Positions 1 through 5,506 of a stretch of DNA of 10,560 nt are shown here, one piece after another. The stretch spans positions 1-10,560 of the forward strand of contig RGMU01000036.1 of assembly GCA_010021705.1 (NCBI GenBank). The letters are read 5' to 3'. The translations under genes and the position numbers were made by a program. The notes under the pieces are model-generated. The model had not been told where the DNA came from. It did not search any database and was given only the letters and a program-made list of their open reading frames with translations. This DNA comes from Chitinophagia bacterium. GTDB taxonomy: Bacteria; Bacteroidota; Bacteroidia; Chitinophagales; Chitinophagaceae. Numbering within the stretch: position 1 is the first letter of the stretch; every line of letters begins with the position of its first letter.

Positions 1-548
1 AATACAGGTATAAAGCGGTGCATTTCGCTATAAACCTCAATGCTTTTCACCACTTTCTTTTTATAAGCCTTCAAACCACAGTTCATGTCGTGTAGTTTTA
101 TGCCGGTTAGCCTTCGGTTAACGGCATTGTATAGCTTTGAAGGCAGATTTTTAGTAATGGCATTATCATACCGCACCTTTTTCCAACCGCTCACTAAGTC
201 ATAGCCTTCTTGCGCTATCATGCGGTATAGCTCCGGAATTTCATCGGGGCTGTCTTGCAGGTCGGCATCCATAGTAATCACCACATTACCCTTTGCTGCT
301 TTAAATCCTACATGCAGTGCGGGGCTTTTACCATAATTCCGTTGAAACCTAATGCCTTTTATACATGCGTTTTTAGCGCATAAACGTTGCACCACCGCCC
401 AGCTATCATCGCTGCTGCCATCGTCAATCATTATCACTTCGTAGGTGTATTTGGCTTCGGTACACACGCGCTCTATCCACTCGGCAAGCTCCGGTAAAGA
501 TTCTTCTTCGTTGAATAAGGGTATTATAATAGAAAGGTCTGTTTGCAT
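1..548 (-). CDS. Family 2 glycosyltransferase (DPM1/ArnC/GtrB-like), 3' part cut by window edge
   Basis: The minus strand is open from an ATG at 546-548 to the left edge, giving 182 residues with no stop. The N-terminus LSIIIPLFNEEESLPEL (5-21) is the GT-A nucleotide-binding strand of GT2 enzymes. DDGSSDDS (42-49) and the DAD motif of DADLQD (94-99) are the nucleotide-sugar and metal-binding acidic motifs. NYGKSPALHVGF (71-82) and DMNCGLKAY (154-162) match the polyprenyl-phosphate mannose/glucose synthase branch. Such enzymes move a sugar from a nucleotide donor to a polyprenyl phosphate at the inner face of the cytoplasmic membrane. Full-length relatives usually have about 230-330 residues, many with two C-terminal membrane helices that would lie outside this window. 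It is divergent from the ferritin-like genes. The family call is firm; the exact sugar and acceptor cannot be read. Confidence 0.9.
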   Translation of the reverse strand, partial: MQTDLSIIIPLFNEEESLPELAEWIERVCTEAKYTYEVIMIDDGSSDDSWAVVQRLCAKNACIKGIRFQRNYGKSPALHVGFKAAKGNVVITMDADLQDSPDEIPELYRMIAQEGYDLVSGWKKVRYDNAITKNLPSKLYNAVNRRLTGIKLHDMNCGLKAYKKKVVKSIEVYSEMHRFIPV

Positions 549-680
549 CCCAAACGCTAAAATACTACACCTTTGCTATTATCTATAAAATAGCGCGTAA
601 ATATTCTGTTATATTTCAAAATAAGGGCATTAAAGCCATATTATAACCGCTGTTAATAATTCTCAATGGCTATTATGTAT

Positions 681-724
681 TATTTTTGTATTATTGTGCT
701 TTAGTAGTGTTGCCACTGATTTTG
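681..724 (+). promoter_or_regulatory. Candidate Bacteroidota-type promoter(s) for the ferritin-like gene group
   Basis: TATTTTTG at 681-688 fits the Bacteroidota -7 consensus TAnnTTTG exactly, but no good TTTG -33 box lies about 19 bases upstream. A second candidate, TGATTTTG at 717-724, has one mismatch and does have ATTG at 693-696 with a 20-base spacer. Either could drive the downstream genes. The choice affects whether the ATG at 744 or the one at 789 has a normal leader. Confidence 0.3.
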
Positions 725-788
725 TATCCTTTAAAGGGATGCTATGTTGTGGTGCATATTGCTTAAAAAACCAACCGAAAATTGGAAT

Positions 789-1457
789 ATGGAAAACAAT
801 AAAGTGCCTACATGGGGCAGGAGAAAGTTTTTACAAGTTACGGGAATAGCTGCCGGCGCAGGCTTAATTGCGGCTTCTACCGGTTCGCTTACTTCTTGCA
901 AAAAATCACCGGATGATACCATATATATAGGTAGCGGCGATACTGCATTGCTCAACTACTTATATATAATGGAGCAAATAATAGCCGGCTTTTATACACA
1001 AGCCAACCTTACTACTTATTATGGACTAACGGCAAGTGAAATGCAGCTTTTAGCCGACCTGCGCGACCATCAGTATGTACATTTAGCACTGCTTCGCAAA
1101 CTGTTAGGCTCTTGGGCAGTCCCTGACCTTGACGTTTACCATGCCCCCACTACTTATGCCAACAGAACTAGCACACTTACCAATGGCATTTATTGGGAAG
1201 ACCTTGCAGTTGCTGCGTATAATGGTGTAGCAAAAGTGTTTACCGATACCAACCTAACCCTGCTTACAATAAAGATGGGTACGGTGCAAGCACGCCATTC
1301 AGCCTATCAACGCGAAATATTGAATCACAATACCTATACCGATGCTACTGTTGTGGACAGCGATGGTATGGGAAAAACCTTGCCACCGTCAACAGTAATA
1401 AAAACCTTAATGAACTACTGTTCCAACAAATTTGATATTTCTAAACTACCTTCTTAA
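789..1457 (+). CDS. Tat-exported ferritin-like lipoprotein (PF13668-type), first of a tandem pair
   Basis: With the ATG at 789 the product has 222 residues and begins with a Tat signal: GRRKFLQ, a hydrophobic stretch, then LTSC as a lipobox (Cys37). It is probably a lipoprotein on the periplasmic side of a membrane. The body has the four-helix pattern of the exported ferritin-like family: helix 1 LNYLYIMEQIIAGFY (Glu62), helix 2 LRDHQYVHLALL, helix 3 YWEDLAVAAYNG (Glu137) and helix 4 TVQARHSAY. Relatives as I remember them carry ExxH in helices 2 and 4; here both read QxxH (Gln95/His98, Gln167/His170), so a normal diiron site is doubtful. An in-frame ATG at 744 would add 15 residues that do not look like a Tat n-region, although AAAGGGA at 733-739 could serve as its ribosome site. 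The next gene follows after 41 bases, probably in the same transcript. Function unknown. Confidence 0.82.
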   Translation: MENNKVPTWGRRKFLQVTGIAAGAGLIAASTGSLTSCKKSPDDTIYIGSGDTALLNYLYIMEQIIAGFYTQANLTTYYGLTASEMQLLADLRDHQYVHLALLRKLLGSWAVPDLDVYHAPTTYANRTSTLTNGIYWEDLAVAAYNGVAKVFTDTNLTLLTIKMGTVQARHSAYQREILNHNTYTDATVVDSDGMGKTLPPSTVIKTLMNYCSNKFDISKLPS

Positions 1458-1498
1458 TCATAGAAAACAGGCTATAACAATTCAACTTTTGCCATTAC

Positions 1499-2353
1499 AT
1501 GAACGTAAATAATATTGTAGAACTACTGCAAACCGAGAGCAATACCGTATCAAGCCGCCGCAATCTATTTAAGTCAATGTCTGCCAAAATCGCAGCCATT
1601 ACTTTGCCGGCTTTAGCATTGCAAGCTAACGCAGAGGCGCAAACCGGCTCCGGTGTACAAACAGTGTATCAGTCGTTAGACTTTGCGTTACAATTAGAGT
1701 ATTTTTTATATAATTTTTACCATATATCTATCAATGTAGGTTCTCTTATTCCTGCTGCTGATAAGCCGGGTTTTACCATGATAGCCAATGAGCAGCGCGC
1801 ACATCTCAATTTGCTTAGATTACTGATAAGCAATATGGGTGGTACGCTATTTACACCATTTAACTATCCCAACGACCCCCGCACCGGAGACCCTTATTCT
1901 CCACCGTCTTACGACTTTACAGCCAATGGTGCCTATTCTGTATATGTGAGTTATCCTACGTTCCTTGCCGTAGCGCAAGCGTTTTCAGACATGAGTACGC
2001 GCGTTTATTTAGGTCTTATTCCAAGTTTGCTTGCCAACTCCAATAACGTAATGACCCAAATGATAACCATAAGCACCATAGAAGCCCGCCATGCTGCCTA
2101 TATTCGCCAAATAAGGCGTATGTTAGTTTCGCCGGAAAACCCTAAGCCGTGGATAACCAACAATATCCCATCGCTTGTTGCGCTTCAACCTTTTTATAAA
2201 GGTGAAGATAATACATCGCAGCGGGGCATAGAGTTGACGGCATTGCAGGGTATTAATAAAGCAATAACTAAAGAATTAGCCTCTGAAGCCTTTGACGAAC
2301 CAATGGACATGGCTACTGCAAAAACCTTGATGGCCCCGTTCATATTAAAATAA
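1499..2353 (+). CDS. Tat-exported ferritin-like protein (PF13668-type), second of a tandem pair
   Basis: This 284-residue protein starts with a long n-region and a twin-arginine motif SRRNLFK (19-25), then a hydrophobic core ending near ANAEAQ (43-48), a likely signal peptidase I site. There is no lipobox, so it should be a soluble periplasmic protein. The ferritin-like helices are LDFALQLEYFLYNFY (60-74, Glu67), IANEQRAHLNLL (95-106, His102), FLAVAQAFSDMSTRVYLG (155-172) and TISTIEARHAAYIRQI (190-205, Glu195/His198). Compared with the remembered family pattern, helix 2 has Gln99 three residues before the His, with Glu98 one place off, and helix 3 has Ser163 where FED normally gives Glu. About 75 residues after helix 4 form an uncharacterised tail. 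It is the paralogous partner of the preceding gene. Ferritin fold assignment is good; enzymatic or iron-storage activity is not shown. Confidence 0.82.
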   Translation: MNVNNIVELLQTESNTVSSRRNLFKSMSAKIAAITLPALALQANAEAQTGSGVQTVYQSLDFALQLEYFLYNFYHISINVGSLIPAADKPGFTMIANEQRAHLNLLRLLISNMGGTLFTPFNYPNDPRTGDPYSPPSYDFTANGAYSVYVSYPTFLAVAQAFSDMSTRVYLGLIPSLLANSNNVMTQMITISTIEARHAAYIRQIRRMLVSPENPKPWITNNIPSLVALQPFYKGEDNTSQRGIELTALQGINKAITKELASEAFDEPMDMATAKTLMAPFILK

Positions 2354-2471
2354 TAGGCTGTGTAAATGTTAAATTTATACTTTTTTCCCTATTTCCAACC
2401 TCATTATCGTATTAATATCAACTTTGGCATAATATTTGCTACCATATAATAAAATCAACACATAGAAATTT

Positions 2472-3011
2472 ATGAAACCAATTCGTATTGTTGCGCTAAG
2501 CGCAGTCCTTGCTTTAGGTACATTTGCTACCGCTTTATACACCTCTTCCTGCTCTAAGGACGCTTGTAAAGGTGTAACTTGTAAAAATTCCGGCGTTTGT
2601 GACGGAGGTAACTGTAAATGCCCCAGCGGTATAGGCGGTACAAACTGCGAAACTGTTTATCGTAACCTATATGCTTATACATACAAAGGTAACGGTACAG
2701 ATAATACGGGCGGCGTTTACACCAGCTGGAAACTTGTCTATACTACAGGTAGCGATACCTCCGACTATACCAAAATGAGCATGCAAATAGTAGATAGTAC
2801 TAATGTAACACAAATTACAGTTCCAATTGTTTTATCAAATAATACTGCAAGCGGTTCTGTATTTAATGTAACAAGCACTACCACTTCAGATACTTTTACC
2901 TATACCGGTTCCGGCACTATAAGTGGCAACATAGCTTCTTTAAGTCTTACTGAAAGACATCCAAGACTTGGTACTGTTGTTTACACTTTCAATAACTTTG
3001 CTAAGCAATAG
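2472..3011 (+). CDS. Small secreted lipoprotein with one EGF-like module
   Basis: The product has 179 residues. A hydrophobic signal (about 1-22) leads to TSSC (24-27), a loose Bacteroidota-type lipobox, so Cys27 is the likely lipidated residue. Six cysteines follow at 32, 37, 43, 48, 50 and 59 with C-x4-C-x5-C-x4-C-x-C-x8-C spacing and a Gly-rich fourth loop, the pattern of an EGF-like module. Residues 62-179 are Thr/Ser/Tyr-rich with alternating polar and hydrophobic positions, suggesting a beta-sandwich or lipocalin-like domain that I cannot name. It lies 118 bases after the second ferritin-like gene with no terminator between, so it may belong to the same transcript. A strong terminator closes it. 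Bacteroidota often carry such EGF-like lipoproteins of unknown role; adhesion or ligand binding is only a guess. Confidence 0.8.
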   Translation: MKPIRIVALSAVLALGTFATALYTSSCSKDACKGVTCKNSGVCDGGNCKCPSGIGGTNCETVYRNLYAYTYKGNGTDNTGGVYTSWKLVYTTGSDTSDYTKMSMQIVDSTNVTQITVPIVLSNNTASGSVFNVTSTTTSDTFTYTGSGTISGNIASLSLTERHPRLGTVVYTFNNFAKQ

Positions 3012-3034
3012 TTTTTAATATTATAATCAACATT

Positions 3035-3059
3035 AAGCCCGCCTCTCGCGGGCTTTTTT
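3035..3059 (+). terminator. Intrinsic terminator after the EGF lipoprotein gene
   Basis: AAGCCCGC (3035-3042) and GCGGGCTT (3048-3055) form a perfect 8-base-pair GC-rich stem around the loop CTCTC, followed by T's to 3059. It begins 23 bases after the stop codon at 3011. Confidence 0.93.
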
Positions 3060-3072
3060 GTGCACATAGCTA

Positions 3073-3107
3073 AAAATAAAGCCGACTTTATGAGCCGGCT
3101 TTATTTT
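3073..3107 (-). terminator. Terminator for the MaoC-type hydratase gene
   Basis: AAAATAAAGCCG (3073-3084) and CGGCTTTATTTT (3096-3107) form a perfect 12-base-pair stem with an 11-base loop. Read on the minus strand it ends in a T-rich tract, 19 bases past the stop codon at 3127. It could also act as a second stop for plus-strand transcription. Confidence 0.85.
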
Positions 3108-3126
3108 GTAGATACGTTAAAAGGTA

Positions 3127-3543
3127 CTAATCTTCCCAGCGGTATTGTTTTTTGTTAAGCAACAAGGCTTCACCCGCAATAGTTTGCTCGCCTGTACCGG
3201 CATGATAAACGGCGCATTCATACAAAATGCGGTTTTTGTCCTTAAATATTTCTTTTACCTTAACAACGGCTTCATAAGTTTCGCCTACAAACATAGGCTT
3301 TAGCCATTTAATGTTTTGGCTCATATACACATGCCCATCGGCATACCATAGCGCACCGAAAATTTTGGTAAATACGCTTGCCCCTAAAAAGCCGTGAATA
3401 ATGTTGCGCCCAAACATACTTGCAGCACCCGCAGCAGGGTCAATGTGCAATGGATTAGTGTCGCCGCTTACTTTGGCATAAGTGTCCACATCTTCTTGTG
3501 TGTAGCTGTATTGATGACGGAATTCGTCTCCAACTTGTAACAT
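3127..3543 (-). CDS. MaoC-family (R)-specific enoyl-CoA hydratase, PhaJ-like
   Basis: This 138-residue single hot-dog-fold protein is close to PhaJ length (about 134-160). The hydratase 2 signature is intact: YAKVSGDTNPLHID (22-35), with the catalytic pair Asp28 and His33. GRNIIHGFLGASVFTKIFG (45-63) is the following conserved MaoC segment. The expected reaction is reversible hydration of trans-2-enoyl-CoA to (R)-3-hydroxyacyl-CoA in the cytoplasm. PhaJ enzymes use this to divert fatty-acid beta-oxidation intermediates to polyhydroxyalkanoate. The divergent neighbour 328 bases away is PhaE-like, which supports that role. Single MaoC proteins also occur in other acyl-CoA pathways, so the PHA assignment rests on context. 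A weak minus-strand box TAGCTTCG (3578-3571), one mismatch from TAnnTTTG, lies just upstream of the ATG at 3543. Confidence 0.87.
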   Translation of the reverse strand: MLQVGDEFRHQYSYTQEDVDTYAKVSGDTNPLHIDPAAGAASMFGRNIIHGFLGASVFTKIFGALWYADGHVYMSQNIKWLKPMFVGETYEAVVKVKEIFKDKNRILYECAVYHAGTGEQTIAGEALLLNKKQYRWED

Positions 3544-3700
3544 AATTGAATATCTATTTGTTTCAAGGGGCGAAGCTAATCCTATTTTTCTAAATAGAAA
3601 ACAGTAAGGGATAGAAGCTACTATAAAAAGTAGGCAATAATGAAAAAACGCTTACTTAAAAGGCAAGCGTATTAATTTATTGTTACATTAAGCATAAAAA

Positions 3701-3732
3701 TTAGGCGTATATGCGAATGTACACTACCTTTG
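3701..3732 (+). promoter_or_regulatory. Bacteroidota-type promoter of the PhaE-like gene
   Basis: TACCTTTG at 3725-3732 matches TAnnTTTG exactly and continues as TTTGCACC, a context I recall as common in this phylum. TTAG at 3701-3704, one mismatch from TTTG, lies 20 bases upstream. Transcription would start near 3740, giving a leader of about 130 bases before the ATG at 3872. Confidence 0.6.
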
Positions 3733-3774
3733 CACCGCAAAAGAGGCGATAGATAAGAAGCGAGAATACTAAGC

Positions 3775-3788
3775 ACCATTATAATGGT
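3775..3788. repeat. 14-base perfect palindrome in the PhaE-like leader
   Basis: ACCATTATAATGGT is a perfect inverted repeat with no spacer. It lies about 45 bases downstream of the -7 box. It could be an operator for a dimeric regulator acting as a roadblock, but it is too tightly self-complementary to make a good RNA hairpin. Functional status is unknown. Confidence 0.4.
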
Positions 3789-3871
3789 ATGAATGGCGCA
3801 CAAGGTATGTAATTTTTTTCATATTTCAAACAACATCTCAAAATATTTTTTTAACACTAAACTTCGTAGCA

Positions 3872-5407
3872 ATGGCTTTACAAGACAATTTAGTAGAAAA
3901 CATCCTTGACACTCAAAAGAAAGTGATGGACAGTGTGGTAGAAAACACTAAAAAATTTACCGCAGGTAATGCAATGATCAACGAAACCCTTGAAAAAGGC
4001 AACGATTGGTACAAAAACATGCTTGACACGCAAAAGCAAATGTTTGATAAAACAGGCGCACAAGCAGAACAAGCAATGGCTACAGCCAAAGACAACACTG
4101 CAAAAGTGAACGAGTTTTATCAAAACTGGCACGCTACCCAAATGAATTGGGCTAAGCAAATATTTGAATTAGGGCAAGAAAGCGTTAAAAATATGGCTAA
4201 CGCAAACCAAAACCCTTTTGCTAATTGGCAAGCACAGTTTAACAACAATGCTCAAAACCCATTCCAAGCATGGATGAGTAATATGACCAACACAAACTGG
4301 GCTAACAATGCTTTTAACCTGCCTTGGATGAACCCAAGCAACACACAGCAGTTTTTTAACCCTGATACTTATAAAAAAGCCAACGATAACATCACGCAGG
4401 CTTTCACAGCATACTATCAAAACCTTACCAATGCTTACGGCGAATGGATGAAGAATTTGCAAAGCGGTAACACCCAAGATATGTATAAAAACATGCTTAA
4501 CAGCGGTGAAGCATTTACCAAATTTGCCGAAATATGGATGCCTATGTTAAAAGCAGTTCAGAACAACACTTTTAACACAGACCTGTACAAGCAAATGATG
4601 AACCCTGAGCTTTACAAAGACTTTATGGATAAGTTTTTTGGCTTTTTGCCCGAAAATGCCCGCCAACAAATGACCTCTTTCACTAATTTGATGAACGACA
4701 GCATTAAAAACTATGGCTCACAATCACTTGCCGCTTACCAGCAAATGAGAGCTATTATGGGCAATAACCTTAATAGCAACCAATGGTTCAATAATGCTAA
4801 TCAAGCTTACAGCTATTGGAACAATATGATGACCGATGCCTATGCGCCGTTTACCAAAATGATTACCCAAAACAACCAAACTCGCTCTATGCAAGAATGG
4901 TCTGAAATAGCTAACCGCATTGCTGAATACAACATTAAAAATGCTGAGCTTCAGTACATGGTTTATATACAAGGCGTAACGGTAATGGACAAATTGGCTG
5001 AAAACGTTGCTTCTAAAATTGCTAATGGTGTTGAAGTTAACAGCATGTTAGGCTTATACCAAGAGTGGTTGAACATTAGCGACAAAGTGTTTGTTACCCT
5101 TTTTGAAAGCTCTGAATACAGCAAACTTATGGCTGAAGTAGGTGCAATGAAAATGAGATTGCAAAAGGACATTGAACTACAAACAGAAAAAATGTTTGCA
5201 GACATTCCGGTAGCTACACGCAGCGAAATGGACGAAACCAACAAAACTATATATGAACTTAAAAAGCGTGTTCGTACCCTAGAAAAAATGTTGGAAAACA
5301 CTACCGGTGCCAGTGCTGAAACAATTGCAGCCGAAGATGCTAACGCTTCTAACGATATGAGCACTGAAGAAAAAGCTGCTGCTAAGCGTGGTACGCGCAA
5401 AGCATAG
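3872..5407 (+). CDS. Long PhaE/phasin-like protein (class III PHA synthase subunit family)
   Basis: The 511-residue protein has no signal peptide and is rich in Asn, Gln, Met and aromatic residues. The C-terminal third resembles PhaE (PF09712). It contains a helical segment GLYQEWLNISDKVFVTLFES (394-413), then MAEVGAMKMRLQKDIEL, then VATRSEMDETNKTIYELKK (447-465) running into a short coiled coil (about 453-476). The 'P-x-x-TRSEMDE + coiled coil' arrangement is typical of PhaE. PhaE binds and activates the catalytic PhaC on PHA granules. The N-terminal part (1-110) is phasin-like amphipathic helix with imperfect repeats around LDTQK (12-16 and 51-55) and a weaker copy, HATQ, at 87-90. The tail is basic (AAAKRGTRKA). 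At 511 residues it is longer than the roughly 350-400 usual for PhaE. No phaC lies beside it. A pure phasin or granule-associated protein is the main alternative. Confidence 0.72.
   Translation: MALQDNLVENILDTQKKVMDSVVENTKKFTAGNAMINETLEKGNDWYKNMLDTQKQMFDKTGAQAEQAMATAKDNTAKVNEFYQNWHATQMNWAKQIFELGQESVKNMANANQNPFANWQAQFNNNAQNPFQAWMSNMTNTNWANNAFNLPWMNPSNTQQFFNPDTYKKANDNITQAFTAYYQNLTNAYGEWMKNLQSGNTQDMYKNMLNSGEAFTKFAEIWMPMLKAVQNNTFNTDLYKQMMNPELYKDFMDKFFGFLPENARQQMTSFTNLMNDSIKNYGSQSLAAYQQMRAIMGNNLNSNQWFNNANQAYSYWNNMMTDAYAPFTKMITQNNQTRSMQEWSEIANRIAEYNIKNAELQYMVYIQGVTVMDKLAENVASKIANGVEVNSMLGLYQEWLNISDKVFVTLFESSEYSKLMAEVGAMKMRLQKDIELQTEKMFADIPVATRSEMDETNKTIYELKKRVRTLEKMLENTTGASAETIAAEDANASNDMSTEEKAAAKRGTRKA
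3899..4168 (+). repeat. Imperfect ~40-residue helical repeats in the PhaE-like N-terminus
   Basis: ILDTQKKVMD (residues 11-20) and MLDTQKQMFD (50-59) align at about 40 residues apart. A weaker third copy, HATQMNWAKQIFE (87-99), is 36-37 residues further on. Each is preceded by an Asn/Glu-rich segment (LVEN, INETLEKGND, VNEFYQN). These look like duplicated amphipathic helices, as expected for a granule-surface protein. Confidence 0.5.
4208..4276 (+). repeat. Tandem 15-residue NPF-W repeat in the PhaE-like protein
   Basis: QNPFANWQ (residues 113-120) and QNPFQAWM (128-135) repeat at exactly 15 residues, joined by an Asn-rich spacer. The unit sits between the helical repeats and the next Trp/Asn-rich stretch. 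Confidence 0.5.
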
Positions 5408-5427
5408 TAATTACTAAAATACAATCT

Positions 5428-5466
5428 AAAAAATCAGGCATTCTATTACTGAATGCCTGATTTTTT
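5428..5466. terminator. Strong bidirectional terminator between convergent genes
   Basis: AAAAAATCAGGCATTC (5428-5443) and GAATGCCTGATTTTTT (5451-5466) form a perfect 16-base-pair stem with the loop TATTACT. A-tract and T-tract flanks make it work on both strands, ending the PhaE-like gene (stop 5407) and the SUMF-domain gene (stop 5507). Confidence 0.93.
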
Positions 5467-5506
5467 TATGCTTTTAGCTCGGTGTAAAATGGAATAGCTG
5501 AATAAC

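Larger units (their letters stand above)
3544..3871. other. 328-base divergent intergenic region between hydratase and PhaE-like genes
   Basis: This is the only gap over 300 bases. It is AT-rich and contains no convincing ORF or tRNA. It holds a clear plus-strand promoter box at 3725-3732, a palindrome at 3775-3788 in the presumed PhaE-like leader, a small hairpin ACGCTT/AAGCGT (3648-3653 with 3665-3670), and a weak minus-strand promoter box near 3571-3578. Shared regulation of the two divergent genes from this region is possible but not demonstrated. Confidence 0.6.

Noticed and set aside
731..955. Minus-strand frame of 74 codons over the first ferritin-like gene
   Set aside because: It overlaps the conserved Tat signal coding region and has no upstream signals.
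3617..3670. Small hairpins in the divergent intergenic region as a riboswitch or small RNA
   Set aside because: Stems are only five to six base pairs, lie upstream of the mapped promoter box and have no T-tract or known aptamer pattern.
3890..5424. Several open minus-strand frames of 60-150 codons inside the PhaE-like gene
   Set aside because: They are antisense shadows of a strongly coding frame, with no recognisable domain, promoter or start context.
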